64,000 nucleotides of DNA from G942493275 sp942493275 (GCA_942493275.1 OW818687.1:1426001-1490000), one strand, 5' to 3'; counted from the stretch's first letter, positions 25,943 through 35,885 are shown. The notes: generated by a model from the sequence alone, not told the origin. Made by a program: numbers and translations.

Positions 25943-27313
25943 ATGACCGCAACCGCCCTGATCCTCGCCGCAGGCGAAGGCACGCGCATGAAGTCCGACA
26001 AGCCGAAGGTCGCCCACGAGGTGCTTGGCGTGCCGATGGTGCAGCTCGTCGTGGAGGCCGCTCGCGAGGCCGGCTGCGAGCGCGTGGTCGCCGTCACCGG
26101 CCACAAGGCCGAGGCCGTCGAGGCGCTCATCGGCGGCGTTCCCGCCGTGCGGCAGGACCAGCAGCTCGGAACCGGCCACGCCGTGATGTGCGCCCGTGAC
26201 GAGCTTATGGGCATCACCGGCTCGCTCGTGGTTCTCTCGGGAGACACCCCGCTTCTGCGTGCCGAGACGATCGCCGGCCTGATTGCGATGCGCGAGTCGT
26301 CCGGCTCGGCGGTCACGGTGCTCACCACGCACCTGCCCGACCCCACCGGCTACGGGCGCATCGTCCGCGGCCGCGATGGTGAGGTCTCCGCCATCGTCGA
26401 GCACAAGGATCTGGCACCGGGGCAGCACGACATCGACGAGGTCAACACCGGCACCTACTGCTTCGACGCCGCGGTGCTTTTCGCGCACCTCGACCGCCTG
26501 AGCACCGACAACGCACAGGGCGAGTACTACCTCACCGACATGATCGCGGTGTTCAACAACGAAGGCCTCGGTGTGAGCGCGATGGCCACCGACGACCCGC
26601 TCGAGACGCTCGGCGTGAACTCTCGCGTCCAGCTCGCCGAGGCCAACGCCGTACTCCAGCGCCGCATCAACACCGGCCACATGCTCTCGGGCGTCACGAT
26701 GACCGACCCGGGGCTCGTGTGGATCGGCCCGCACGTCGAGATCGGCCGCGACGTCGAGATTCTGCCGATGACGTTCCTCATGGGCTCGACCACGATCGGC
26801 GACCGGGCGCTCATCGGCCCGGGCACCCGTATCACCGATTCCGTGATCGCCGAGGGTGCGACGGTCGACTCGAGCGTCGTGATCGGCGCGAAGGTGGGTG
26901 AGGGGGCGAGCGTTGGACCGGTCGCCTACCTGCGTCCGGGCGCGGTGCTCGAGGCCAAGGCCAAGGCCGGCGCGAGCGTGGAGATCAAGAACTCGGTGGT
27001 GGGCGAGGGCAGCAAGGTCCCGCACCTCTCCTACATCGGGGACGCGACGATCGGCAAGGGCGTGAACGTGGGCGCCGGCACGATCACCTGCAACTACGAC
27101 GGCGTGAACAAGCATCCGACCGTGATCGAGGACGGCGCGTTCGTCGGCTCTGATACGATGCTGGTTGCGCCGGTCCGCATCGGCAAGGGCGCGGTCACGG
27201 GAGCTGGCAGCGCCATCGCCCGGGACGTACCGGCCGGATCCCTCGCGATCGAGCGCTGCGAGCAGCGCGTGATCGAGGGGTGGGCCGAGCGCAAGAAGCG
27301 CAAGGACGAGTAA
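25943..27313 (+). CDS. glmU: Bifunctional UDP-GlcNAc pyrophosphorylase/GlcN-1-P acetyltransferase
   Basis: 456 residues. The N-terminal uridyltransferase shows LILAAGEGTRMKSDKPK; the C-terminal left-handed beta helix has hexapeptide repeats (e.g. IGPGTRITDSVIAEGATV) and the acetyltransferase site with VPHLSYIGDATIG and NVGAGTITCNYDG. It makes UDP-GlcNAc for peptidoglycan in the cytoplasm. ATG at 25943 is chosen over 25928 because GAGGGG lies just upstream of it. Confidence 0.97.
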   Translation: MTATALILAAGEGTRMKSDKPKVAHEVLGVPMVQLVVEAAREAGCERVVAVTGHKAEAVEALIGGVPAVRQDQQLGTGHAVMCARDELMGITGSLVVLSGDTPLLRAETIAGLIAMRESSGSAVTVLTTHLPDPTGYGRIVRGRDGEVSAIVEHKDLAPGQHDIDEVNTGTYCFDAAVLFAHLDRLSTDNAQGEYYLTDMIAVFNNEGLGVSAMATDDPLETLGVNSRVQLAEANAVLQRRINTGHMLSGVTMTDPGLVWIGPHVEIGRDVEILPMTFLMGSTTIGDRALIGPGTRITDSVIAEGATVDSSVVIGAKVGEGASVGPVAYLRPGAVLEAKAKAGASVEIKNSVVGEGSKVPHLSYIGDATIGKGVNVGAGTITCNYDGVNKHPTVIEDGAFVGSDTMLVAPVRIGKGAVTGAGSAIARDVPAGSLAIERCEQRVIEGWAERKKRKDE

Positions 27314-27343
27314 GCCGCCGCGGCGGCGAAGGGACGATTCGGC

Positions 27344-28306
27344 ATGGTTGAAAGCGGTAAGCGTATGTTGCTCTTCTCCGGAACGAGCAATCCCGAGCTG
27401 TCCGAAGACGTCGCTCGCCACCTGGGTGTGGAGCTCGGCAACGTACGGATCCGCAAGTTCGCCAACGGTGAGATCTACGTCCGCTACCTCGAGAGCGTCC
27501 GTGGCGCCGAGGTGTTCATCATCCAGTCGGCGTGCTCGCCCGTGAACGACATGCTCATGGAGATGCTCATCATGGTCGACGCCGCCAAGCGCGCCTCGGC
27601 CAAGGCCATCACCGCGGTCATCCCGCACTACAGCTACGCGCGGCAGGACAAGAAGAGCGCGGCGCGCGAGCCGATCACCGCGAAGCTCGTCGCCGACCTG
27701 CTCACCACCTCGGGCGTCGACAAGGTCATCGCGATGGACCTGCACCAGGGTCAGATACAGGGTTTCTTCAACCAGCCCGTGAACCACCTGACCGCGCTGC
27801 CGATCCTCGCCGACTACTTCGAGTCGCTGAACCTCGACAACTGCTGCGTCGTCTCGCCGGACGTGGGCCGCGCCAAGGCGTGTAAGAAGCTCGCGGACAT
27901 GCTCGGCGCACCGCTCGCGATCATGCACAAGGGCCGTCCCGAGCACAACGTCGCCGAGATCACGCACGTCATCGGCAACGTCGAGGGGCGCACCTGCATC
28001 ATCGCCGACGACATGATCGACACGGCCGGCTCGGTGACCGAGGGCGCCAAGGCGCTCATCACCGCCGGTGCCGAGAAGGTCTACGTCACGGCGACGCACG
28101 GCATATTCTCGCCGCCCGCGTACGAGCGCATCGAGGGTTCTCCCGTGGTCGAGGTCGTGGTGTGCAACACCATCCCGGTTCCCGCCGAGAAGCAGCACGG
28201 CAAGATCAAGATCCTGTCGGTCGCCCCGCTCATCGCGGCTGCAATCGACAACGTGTTCAACGACGAGTCGGTCTCCGAGCTCTTCGACCCCGACTTCCAG
28301 CTCTAA
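27344..28306 (+). CDS. prs: Ribose-phosphate pyrophosphokinase (PRPP synthetase)
   Basis: 320 residues. ISF-type opening LFSGTSNPELSEDVA, IQSACSPVNDMLMEMLIM, AMDLHQGQIQGFF and the PRPP-binding loop IIADDMIDTAGS are all in place. It makes PRPP from ribose-5-phosphate and ATP for nucleotide, His and Trp synthesis. ATG at 27344 is 30 bases after glmU. A GC-rich palindrome (GCCGCCGCGGCGGC) sits in the gap. Confidence 0.97.
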   Translation: MVESGKRMLLFSGTSNPELSEDVARHLGVELGNVRIRKFANGEIYVRYLESVRGAEVFIIQSACSPVNDMLMEMLIMVDAAKRASAKAITAVIPHYSYARQDKKSAAREPITAKLVADLLTTSGVDKVIAMDLHQGQIQGFFNQPVNHLTALPILADYFESLNLDNCCVVSPDVGRAKACKKLADMLGAPLAIMHKGRPEHNVAEITHVIGNVEGRTCIIADDMIDTAGSVTEGAKALITAGAEKVYVTATHGIFSPPAYERIEGSPVVEVVVCNTIPVPAEKQHGKIKILSVAPLIAAAIDNVFNDESVSELFDPDFQL

Positions 28307-28385
28307 ACCGGGTCGGCAACCCGCCGACTCGTCCGCGTGCAAGGGTAGGAAACAACCGAAGCACACCATCGAAAAGGAGCACTAC

Positions 28386-29018
28386 ATGACCGCCTCCAGC
28401 GAAATCAACGCGGCACCTCGCGAGGTAATCGGCAAGTCGTCCAAGCGTCTGGCGCACGTCGGCAAGATCCCGGCGGTGCTCTACGGCCTTGGCCGCGAGC
28501 CGCTCTCCCTCCAGGTCGAGCGCCACGACTTCGACCTGTTCGCCGCGCACCACGCGACAGGTTCGACGCTCGTCTCCCTCAAGCTTGAGGGCGAGAAGAA
28601 GCCGATCAACGCGATGATTCGTGAGGTCCAGCACTCGCCGGTCAAGGGTCACGTCACTCACATCGACTTCCTCGAGGTCTCGATGACCGAGACGATCCAC
28701 GCGGTCGTCACGCTCCACCTGATCAACGATCCGGCCGGCGTGAAGGCGGGCGGCGTGCTGAACGTGAGCCTGCACGAAGTCCACATCGAGGCCCGACCGG
28801 GCGACATGCCTGAGGCCATCGAGCAGGACGTCTCGGCGCTCGAGATCGGCGACAACCTGCACGTGAGCGACCTCGTCGCCCCCGAGGGTGTCACGATCCT
28901 CGACGACGCTGAGCTCGTGGTCGCGTCCGTCACCACCCCGACCGTCGAGGCCGAGGAAGAGGTCGTCGAGGAGGCCGCCGAGCCTGAGGTCATCGGCAAG
29001 GCCGCGACCGAGGAGTAG
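28386..29018 (+). CDS. rplY: Ribosomal protein L25/general stress protein Ctc
   Basis: 210 residues. Residues ~8-95 contain the L25 5S-rRNA-binding beta barrel (KRLAHVGKIPAVLYG), followed by the C-terminal CTC domain and a Glu/Val-rich tail. The ~200-residue CTC form binds 5S rRNA in the large subunit. AAAAGGAG precedes the ATG. The prs-ctc-pth order is the usual one. Confidence 0.95.
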   Translation: MTASSEINAAPREVIGKSSKRLAHVGKIPAVLYGLGREPLSLQVERHDFDLFAAHHATGSTLVSLKLEGEKKPINAMIREVQHSPVKGHVTHIDFLEVSMTETIHAVVTLHLINDPAGVKAGGVLNVSLHEVHIEARPGDMPEAIEQDVSALEIGDNLHVSDLVAPEGVTILDDAELVVASVTTPTVEAEEEVVEEAAEPEVIGKAATEE

Positions 29019-29054
29019 GCAGCTCGTGAATCATGACCGGAAGGGCCGGGCGGT

Positions 29055-29621
29055 ATGAGCCACCTGGTCGTGGGTCTCGGTAATCCGGGGCCGCAGTACG
29101 AGCTTACGCGTCACAACGCCGGCTTCCTCGTCGTAGACCTGCTCGCCGAGAACCTGCGCGCCGCCTACTGGAAGGACCAGGGCGGAGCGAAGGTCGCGGC
29201 GGTGCGGTTCGGGGAGGGCGAGCTCGTGCTCGCCAAGCCGCAGACGTTCATGAACCTGTCGGGGAGCTCGGTCAAGAAGTTGGCCGAGCTCCACGATGCA
29301 AACGCCGACCAGATCATCATCGTCCATGACGACATCGATCTGGCCCCGGGCCGCGTGCTATGCAAGAAGGGCGGCGGCCACGGCGGGCACAACGGGCTCC
29401 GCTCGATCCACGAGAAGCTGGGAACGGACGAGTACCTGCGCGTCCGCATCGGCGTGGGCAGGCCTCCCGGGCGGATGGATCCCGCCGACTGGGTCCTGCA
29501 GCAGCTCAAGGGAGAGTCGCTCGAGGAGCTCTCGGCGTCGATTCCGACGGGTGCCCAAGCGGTCATGCATATCCTCGAGCACGGAGTGGTGAGCGCGATG
29601 CGGGAGTACAACGCCGGCTGA
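29055..29621 (+). CDS. pth: Peptidyl-tRNA hydrolase
   Basis: 188 residues. VVGLGNPGPQYELTRHNAGF carries the catalytic histidine and N in the HN pair; KPQTFMNLSG and IVHDDIDLAPG are the other active-site segments. It recycles peptidyl-tRNAs released early in translation. Normal length and gene position after ctc. Confidence 0.96.
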   Translation: MSHLVVGLGNPGPQYELTRHNAGFLVVDLLAENLRAAYWKDQGGAKVAAVRFGEGELVLAKPQTFMNLSGSSVKKLAELHDANADQIIIVHDDIDLAPGRVLCKKGGGHGGHNGLRSIHEKLGTDEYLRVRIGVGRPPGRMDPADWVLQQLKGESLEELSASIPTGAQAVMHILEHGVVSAMREYNAG

Positions 29622-29705
29622 TATTTTCGCCGCCGGCACCACGGCGGCACGGTTTGTGCGGCACGCTGTGGCGTACCGCACTCGACTTCGGGACGTGAGG
29701 CACGG

Positions 29706-32114
29706 ATGCACCGACTTGCACGCACTTCTGTCGCGCTGACGCTTGCGGTTTCTCTCGCGCTCGGCGTGGCTGCACCCGCCGCCGCCGGGTCTCGAAACGC
29801 ATCCGAGCCCGCCCCTCAGTCGCGGCAGCCCAAAGCCAAGGCAGGCGAGGTCATCGTCGTCTTCGAGCCCGGGGTAAGCGCGAACGCGCGTCGCGACACT
29901 GCGGCGCGGGTGGGCGTGGCCACCTCGGAAGAGGCGAAGGTGGGTCGTCAGCGGGCGCGGCTCGTGCGCCTGGGCAAGGGCGTCACGGTCGACGAGGCGA
30001 TCGCCAAGTACTCCCGGATGCCCGGAGTCGCCTATGCGCAGCCCAACTTCCTCTACGACTACGCGAGCGTCATCCCAAACGACCCGCACTTCCGCCATCA
30101 ATGGGGGCTGCACAACGACGGGAAGTTCACCGTCGACAATCCCAACACGCCAGCGCCGCTGGTGGACGCCGATATCGACGCGCCCGAGGCGTGGGATACG
30201 ACGACCGGGTCGCCCGACGTGGTGGTCGCCGTCCTGGATGGCGGCGTCGACTACCTGCACCCGGACCTCCAAGACAACATCTGGGTCAACGTCGATGAGA
30301 TACCGGCCAACGGTATCGACGACGACCACAACGAGTATGTGGATGACATCCGCGGGTGGAACACCTACGGCGCCGGCAACAACGATCCCCAAGACGCGGA
30401 CCCGGACGTTGGCCACGGCACGCACGTGGCAGGCATCATCGCCGCCTCAGGAAACAACCTGACGGGAATCTCGGGAGTCGCTCCCGGGGTCAAGATCATG
30501 CCGGTCCGGATCTTCCCGGCGGGTGACGGGCAGGCCAGCTCCATCGACGCGATGGAGGGCATCGACTACGCGATCACAAACGGCGCGGACATCATCAACG
30601 CGTCGTGGGGCGCGCCTTGGAACAAGGATCCCAACACCTACGAGGACATCGCCTTGCAGGAGGCCATCGAGGAGGCGGATGTCCTGTTCGTAGCCGCGGC
30701 CGGAAACGACCACGTCAACAACGACGGATCGACGGCTTTCTGGCCTGCGACTTCGGACAGCCCCAATGTCATCTCTGTTGGCGCGATGGCGAGAAACGAG
30801 CGGCGCCTCTGGTTCTCGAACTACGGGCGCTACACCGTCGACGTGTTCGCGCCCGGTGAGTACATTGCAAGCACTATTCCCCTTGGCAGCCACGCGTTCA
30901 ACTACACGTACCAGTACGCATACATGAACGGCACGTCGATGGCCGCACCGCACGTCTCTGGTGTGGCGGCGCTGGTCCTGTCGGCTAATCCCTCGCTGTC
31001 GGCGCGTCAGGTGCGGCGGGCGATTCTCGAAAACGTGGACTACAAGACCGAGTACGCCGCCTCCTGTGCATCCGGCGGTCGGCTGAACGCCGACAGGGCC
31101 GTCAGGGCGGCGGCCACGGTTCCGCTCGTCGCCGACGTGGACCGGCTCTCCGGCGCCGATCGCTACGAGACGGCTGTCGAGATCGCGCGCGGTGCGCACC
31201 CCGGATGGACGGGCGTCACGCACATCGTGGTTGCGTCCGGGGAGGACCGGTTCGCCGCCGACCCCCTCGCAGCGGCAGGGCTCGTGTGGGCCTTCGACGA
31301 CGCACCGCTCATGCTGGGGTCGTACTCGACCGTGCCGCAGAGCGTGCGCACTGCGCTGCGTGAGATCGGGTCCGCCAACGACAGCGTGCGGGTGCACGTC
31401 GTGGGAGGCACCAACGTCATCCCCGACGCCCGCATGCCGCAGATACTCGCTGAGCTCCAGGCTGGTGGCGCGACGGACTTGGAGTGGGATCGCATCGCCG
31501 GTCGCTCCCGTTACGAAACCGCCGCCGAGATCGCCCGCGTGATGCGCGAACAGCGTCCCGGAGAGGTGCCCGCGGTCGCGCTCATCGCGAACGGCGCCGA
31601 GTCCTCGCACTTCCCGGATGCCCTCGCGCTGTCCGCGGTCTGTGCCAACACCGGCGCCCCCATTCTGCTTACCGGCCCGTCCAGCGTCCCCTCCGAGACC
31701 GCCGCGGCTATCGCCGCCCTTCCCCAGCCCACTCGGGTGATCGTGGGTGGCGGAGAGGCGAGCGTGTCGGACGCGGTCATCGTGTCGCTTGGTGCCGAAC
31801 GCTGGTACGGAGGGAATCGCTACTCCACCGCTGTCGCCATCGCGAACCACGGAATCGCCGAGGGGTGGCTCGAGTCCGACGCGATCTCGGTAGCCTCCTC
31901 GCTTGCCGACGCGCTTTCGGGCGCCAACATCGCAGCCGCCTCTGACGGTCCGGTCCTGCTCACGCAGTCGACCGTGCTGTCGACGGAGACGAAGACGTGG
32001 CTGACGGCGAAGTCGGGCACCGTCTCGGCGGGCTGGGTCCTCGGCGGGACAAGAAGTGTGTCGCGGTCCGTAGCCACCGCTGTGGAGTCCGCGCTTGACT
32101 GGCAGCGCCAGTAG
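29706..32114 (+). CDS. Secreted subtilisin-like protease with CWB2 cell-wall-binding repeats
   Basis: 802 residues with signal peptide (cleavage near APAAAG). A propeptide is followed by an S8 protease domain with D178 in VVVAVLDGGVD, H237 in GHGTHVAG and S411 in MNGTSMAAPH. After residue ~478 three CWB2 repeats begin, with DRLSGADRYETAVEIA, DRIAGRSRYETAAEIA and WYGGNRYSTAVAIA. CWB2 repeats in Clostridia and Coriobacteriia anchor proteins to wall polymers, so this is likely a cell-surface protease. The gene is alone, convergent with the M23 peptidase gene. Confidence 0.95.
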   Translation: MHRLARTSVALTLAVSLALGVAAPAAAGSRNASEPAPQSRQPKAKAGEVIVVFEPGVSANARRDTAARVGVATSEEAKVGRQRARLVRLGKGVTVDEAIAKYSRMPGVAYAQPNFLYDYASVIPNDPHFRHQWGLHNDGKFTVDNPNTPAPLVDADIDAPEAWDTTTGSPDVVVAVLDGGVDYLHPDLQDNIWVNVDEIPANGIDDDHNEYVDDIRGWNTYGAGNNDPQDADPDVGHGTHVAGIIAASGNNLTGISGVAPGVKIMPVRIFPAGDGQASSIDAMEGIDYAITNGADIINASWGAPWNKDPNTYEDIALQEAIEEADVLFVAAAGNDHVNNDGSTAFWPATSDSPNVISVGAMARNERRLWFSNYGRYTVDVFAPGEYIASTIPLGSHAFNYTYQYAYMNGTSMAAPHVSGVAALVLSANPSLSARQVRRAILENVDYKTEYAASCASGGRLNADRAVRAAATVPLVADVDRLSGADRYETAVEIARGAHPGWTGVTHIVVASGEDRFAADPLAAAGLVWAFDDAPLMLGSYSTVPQSVRTALREIGSANDSVRVHVVGGTNVIPDARMPQILAELQAGGATDLEWDRIAGRSRYETAAEIARVMREQRPGEVPAVALIANGAESSHFPDALALSAVCANTGAPILLTGPSSVPSETAAAIAALPQPTRVIVGGGEASVSDAVIVSLGAERWYGGNRYSTAVAIANHGIAEGWLESDAISVASSLADALSGANIAAASDGPVLLTQSTVLSTETKTWLTAKSGTVSAGWVLGGTRSVSRSVATAVESALDWQRQ

Positions 32115-32132
32115 GTCGATAGCGGGCGATCT

Positions 32133-33347
32133 CTACAGGTAGCTGGCCGGGCTCTTCGCCTGGCCGTTGACGCGAACCTCGAAGTGCAGGTGCGGACCGG
32201 TCGAGTAGCCGGTGCTGCCGACCGTGCCGATCCGCTGGCCCTTGCTGACCTTCTGGCCGACCCCGACCTTGATGCCGCCCGACTGCTGGTGCGCGTACAG
32301 GGTCACGACCCCGTTGCCGTGGTCGACCATGACGGTGTTGCCGTAGCCGCCGCGATATCCGGCATAGATGACTGTGCCGCCGCCGGTCGCGACGATCGCC
32401 GCGCCGTTGATGGCGGTGCCGTCAGCCTTGCGGCCGATGTCGATGCCGGGGTGGAACTCGCGCCCGTGGAAGGGGCAGATGCGCCAGCCGTACGGCGAGC
32501 TCACGCGCGTGAATCCGGGAACCGGCCACGCCATCTCCCCATCGAAGTAGCCTGAGCCGCTGCCGGAGAGTTCGGCTTCGATCCGGGCCGATTCGCGCTC
32601 CTCCGACTCCGCAAGCGCGCGCAGGCGCTTGGCGTTGGCCTTGTTCTCGGCCATGAGGTCGGACTTCTTGTCGTAGATGGCTTCCTGCGCGTTGACCGCG
32701 GCCTGTCGCTCAGACTGGAGGCCGACGAGCTTCTTCTGGACCGCCTCGGCTTCTTTGCGCCTGAGGTTCACGGCCTCGAGCGTGCGGTCGAGTTCGACGC
32801 GGGAGCGGGTGAGGTTGTCGCGCGTATCGGCAAGGCCGGCTGCGATGTTGTTGTTCGACTCGATGACGCGGGTGACGAGCTCGGTGCGGCTGATCAGGTC
32901 GTCGAAGTCCTGGGAGCCGAGAAGGATGTCGAAGTAGAACCACTGGCCCTGCTTGTAGCTCGCTTCAACCCGGTCGGCGAGCAGGCCCTGCTGCACCTTG
33001 TACTCGGCCTGGGTCTCGTCGATCTCACGCTGCAGCGCGGTGACCTCGCCTTTGAGGCCGTCGACCTCAGCGCGCAAGCGGTTGGTGCGCGAGGTGGCGT
33101 CGTTGATCTGGGGCTCGAGCGCATCCGCCTTGTCCTGGAGCGCGTCGATCTGCTTGTCGAGTTCCGCGGTCTCGGCCAGGAGCTTGTCGGCGGCTTCCTC
33201 AGCAGCAGCAGCCTTCTTGCGCGCCTCGGCGGCGTTCTGCTGGTGGGCATCGGCCTCGGACTGGGTAGCTGCGCCTGCGGGCGCGGCAAAGCCGAACGCC
33301 ATGACGGCGACCAAGAGGAGAGCGATGATGCTGCGGCTACGTTTCAC
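32133..33347 (-). CDS. Secreted M23 peptidase with N-terminal coiled coil
   Basis: 404 residues from the GTG at 33347, placed ten bases after GGAGG; a signal peptide ends in APAGAATQ. A long coiled coil (residues ~25-240) is followed by an M23/LytM domain with HPGIDIG and HLHFE, giving two zinc ligand histidines plus the aspartate. EnvC/NlpD-like proteins with this build act in or activate wall splitting at division. Sites in the coil are typical heptads; the domain is intact. Confidence 0.93.
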   Translation of the reverse strand: MKRSRSIIALLLVAVMAFGFAAPAGAATQSEADAHQQNAAEARKKAAAAEEAADKLLAETAELDKQIDALQDKADALEPQINDATSRTNRLRAEVDGLKGEVTALQREIDETQAEYKVQQGLLADRVEASYKQGQWFYFDILLGSQDFDDLISRTELVTRVIESNNNIAAGLADTRDNLTRSRVELDRTLEAVNLRRKEAEAVQKKLVGLQSERQAAVNAQEAIYDKKSDLMAENKANAKRLRALAESEERESARIEAELSGSGSGYFDGEMAWPVPGFTRVSSPYGWRICPFHGREFHPGIDIGRKADGTAINGAAIVATGGGTVIYAGYRGGYGNTVMVDHGNGVVTLYAHQQSGGIKVGVGQKVSKGQRIGTVGSTGYSTGPHLHFEVRVNGQAKSPASYL

Positions 33348-33467
33348 TGTTGTGGTTCCTCCGGCGGACTGCTGCGTCGTATAGGGTAGATGCCTCCGGA
33401 AGGCGCTATCACCGAGAGGAATCATAACAGTCAGGCGCATCGGTGAGCAATCCGCGCGCCAGCGTCC

Positions 33468-33473
33468 TATAAT
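33468..33473 (+). promoter_or_regulatory. Candidate -10 box upstream of nfnA
   Basis: TATAAT with no clear -35 box. It would give a leader of about 125 bases before the nfnA start. Confidence 0.4.
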
Positions 33474-33483
33474 CTGGGCCTCG

Positions 33484-33606
33484 GTGACGCACGCTTTGCG
33501 TGCGCGTCGAGGCCGGTGGAGCATCGAGCTGACGCTTCGTGCAGCTCATGCTCCAGGGGGCGTCGCCTCACCGTGGCGATCGTGTTTGTATGACTCGGAG
33601 GTATCG
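33484..33606 (+). promoter_or_regulatory. Structured 5' leader of nfnA
   Basis: Contains the hairpin GCACGC-TTT-GCGTGC near its 5' end, then a long stem 33518-33531 / 33542-33554 (13 pairs with one bulged C, loop ten bases), then a GC-rich segment and the ribosome-binding site GGAGG. May be a regulatory leader. No known riboswitch class recognised. Confidence 0.4.
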
Positions 33607-34446
33607 GTGTTCCGCATAGTCCACGCTCGGCAGCTCTCTGACTCCGTCTTCGAGATGGGTGTCGAAGCGCCCCGTATCGCCGCGAAGGTTCAGGCCGGCC
33701 AGTTCCTGATGGTGCGCGCGGTCGAGGGCGGCGAGCGCATCCCGCTCACGTTCTCCGACTGGTCCGCTTCGGAGGGCTGGGTCCGCTTCATCTTCATGCG
33801 CGTTGGCAAGACCACGCACCTTATGTCGCACCTCACGGAGGGTGACGTGCTCGCCGACGTGGTCGGTCCTCTCGGCACGCCCACTCACGTGGAGGGGCTC
33901 GGGCGCGTGGCGGTCGTCGGCGGCGGCGTGGGGGCTGCGGTCGCCTACCCGGTCGCGCGTGCGATGGCTGCGGCCGGCAATGAGGTGCACGTGGTTCTCG
34001 GTGCGCGAAACGCCGAGTTGCTGGTTCTTGAGGACGAGCTGCGGTCGCTTCCGCTCGCGAGCTTCTCGGTGATGACCGACGACGGCTCGGCAGGCGATAA
34101 GGGGCTTGTGACGCATCCGCTCAAGGCGATGTGCGAAGCAGGGACACTCGACCACGCGTTTGCCGTGGGACCCGCGATCATGATGAAGTTCTGCGCCGCC
34201 ACGACGCGCGATTTCGGGGTGCCGACCACGGTGTCGCTCAACCCGATCATGGTCGACGGCACCGGCATGTGCGGCGCCTGCCGCGTCTCGGTGGGTGACG
34301 AGCTCAAGTTCGGGTGCGTGGACGGGCCCGACTTCGACGGTCACGCCGTGGACTGGGAGGAGCTCATGAGCCGCCAGCGCATCTACAACGACGACGAGCG
34401 TCTCGCCGACGCCGACTTCAGCAGGAGTTGCTCGTGCCACACATAG
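33607..34446 (+). CDS. nfnA: NADH-dependent ferredoxin:NADP+ oxidoreductase small subunit
   Basis: 279 residues from GTG at 33607 with GGAGGT just upstream. FAD/NAD-binding reductase of the dihydroorotate-dehydrogenase electron-transfer family: GGGVGAAVAYPVARAM binds NAD; the C-terminal [2Fe-2S] cluster ligands are in MCGACRVSVGDELKFGCVDG. With NfnB it forms the bifurcating NADH:ferredoxin:NADP+ transhydrogenase of anaerobes. It overlaps nfnB by 13 bases. Confidence 0.9.
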   Translation: MFRIVHARQLSDSVFEMGVEAPRIAAKVQAGQFLMVRAVEGGERIPLTFSDWSASEGWVRFIFMRVGKTTHLMSHLTEGDVLADVVGPLGTPTHVEGLGRVAVVGGGVGAAVAYPVARAMAAAGNEVHVVLGARNAELLVLEDELRSLPLASFSVMTDDGSAGDKGLVTHPLKAMCEAGTLDHAFAVGPAIMMKFCAATTRDFGVPTTVSLNPIMVDGTGMCGACRVSVGDELKFGCVDGPDFDGHAVDWEELMSRQRIYNDDERLADADFSRSCSCHT

Positions 34447-35885
34447 ACGACACCACCCCGGCTCCCGCCGAGAAGCCGCGCCACAAAGCCAGCCGTGAAC
34501 CCCGCACTCCGATGCCGGAGCGCAACGCAACCGAGCGCGCTCAGGGCTTCGACGAGGTCGGGCTCGGCTACAGCGAGGCCGAGGCGCATGCCGAGGCGAT
34601 GCGGTGCCTGCAGTGCAAGAACGCCACCTGCATCGGCGGCTGCCCGGTCAACATCGACATCAAGTCGTTCATCGGCCACATCATCGATGGCGACTACGAC
34701 GACGGCATCCGCGTGCTCAAGGAGCGCAACGCGCTTCCGGCGGTATGCGGTCGCGTCTGCCCCCAGGAGGAGCAGTGCGAGGCGTCGTGCGTGCTGGCGA
34801 AGAAGGGCGACCCTGTCGCAATAGGCCGCCTCGAGCGCTGGCTGGGCGACCGCGACCTGGCCTGCGACCTCGATCACCGCTGCGTCCCTGAGATCGCCGA
34901 CCCGAGCGGCTATCGCTGCGCCGTCGTCGGCAGCGGGCCCGCGGGTCTGGCGTGTGCCGGCGAGCTCGCCAAGCTCGGCCACGACGTCACGATCTTCGAG
35001 TCGCTCCACGCCGCCGGCGGCGTGCTCACGTACGGAATCCCCGAGTTCCGGCTGCCCAAGCAGATCGTGCAGTCCGAGATCGACAACCTCGGCGAGATGG
35101 GCGTGAAGCTCGAAACCGACTTCGTGGTCGGGCAGATCGCAACCGTCGAAGAGCTCATGTCCGAGGAAGGCTTCGACGCCGTCTTCATCGGCAGCGGGGC
35201 CGGCCTGCCGGTGTTCATGGGCATACCGGGTGAGAACCTCAACGGGGTGTACTCGGCCAACGAGTTCCTTACCCGCGTGAACCTGATGCGCGCCTACGAG
35301 TTCCCCAAGGCAGACACGCCGGTGTGGCGGGGTCGCAAGGTTGCGGTGGTCGGCGGCGGCAACGTCGCGATGGACGCGGCTCGCACCGCGCTGCGCCTGG
35401 GCGCCGAGGAGGTCTTCCTCGTGTACCGCCGGACCGCTGATGAGATGCCGGCGCGTCGTGAAGAGGTGCACCACGCCAAGGAGGAGGGCGTCGAGTTCAA
35501 GATGCTGTGCTCGCCGCTCGAGATCCGGGGACACGACGGCTGGGTCACCGGCATCGTGGCGACCCGTATGGAGCTCGGCGAGGCGGACGCGAGCGGACGC
35601 CGCGCGCCGGTGTGCGTGATGGACTCGGATTTCGTCATCGACTGCGACACCGTGATCATGGCGGTGGGCACCCGAGCCAATCCGCTGACCGCGAAGGCCG
35701 CTCCCGAGATGGAGATGTCGTCACGCGGCTACATCATGGCCGACGACGAGGGCGCGACCAGCCTGCGCGGGGTGTTCGCCGGCGGCGACATCGTGACCGG
35801 CGCGGCGACCGTCATCCTCGCCATGGGGGCGGGCAAGAAGTCCGCCCAGGCGATGGACCGCTGGTTGAGGGCCGGTAAACCCTAG
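34434..35885 (+). CDS. nfnB: NADPH-dependent oxidoreductase large subunit, NfnB/GltD-like
   Basis: 483 residues from GTG at 34434, preceded by AGGAG. The N-terminal Fe-S domain has CLQCKNATCIGGC and VCPQEEQCEASC, followed by two dinucleotide folds, GSGPAGLACAGELA (FAD) and VVGGGNVAMDAARTALRLG (NADP). It is the size of NfnB; homotetrameric glutamate synthase is the main alternative, but the adjacent small subunit favours Nfn. The pair couples ferredoxin (from PFOR) and NADH to NADP+ reduction. Confidence 0.9.
   Translation: MPHIDDTTPAPAEKPRHKASREPRTPMPERNATERAQGFDEVGLGYSEAEAHAEAMRCLQCKNATCIGGCPVNIDIKSFIGHIIDGDYDDGIRVLKERNALPAVCGRVCPQEEQCEASCVLAKKGDPVAIGRLERWLGDRDLACDLDHRCVPEIADPSGYRCAVVGSGPAGLACAGELAKLGHDVTIFESLHAAGGVLTYGIPEFRLPKQIVQSEIDNLGEMGVKLETDFVVGQIATVEELMSEEGFDAVFIGSGAGLPVFMGIPGENLNGVYSANEFLTRVNLMRAYEFPKADTPVWRGRKVAVVGGGNVAMDAARTALRLGAEEVFLVYRRTADEMPARREEVHHAKEEGVEFKMLCSPLEIRGHDGWVTGIVATRMELGEADASGRRAPVCVMDSDFVIDCDTVIMAVGTRANPLTAKAAPEMEMSSRGYIMADDEGATSLRGVFAGGDIVTGAATVILAMGAGKKSAQAMDRWLRAGKP

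Noticed and set aside
25868..28369. Minus-strand open frame of about 830 codons over glmU and prs
   Set aside because: Shadow of two well-conserved genes; no family resemblance or ribosome-binding site.
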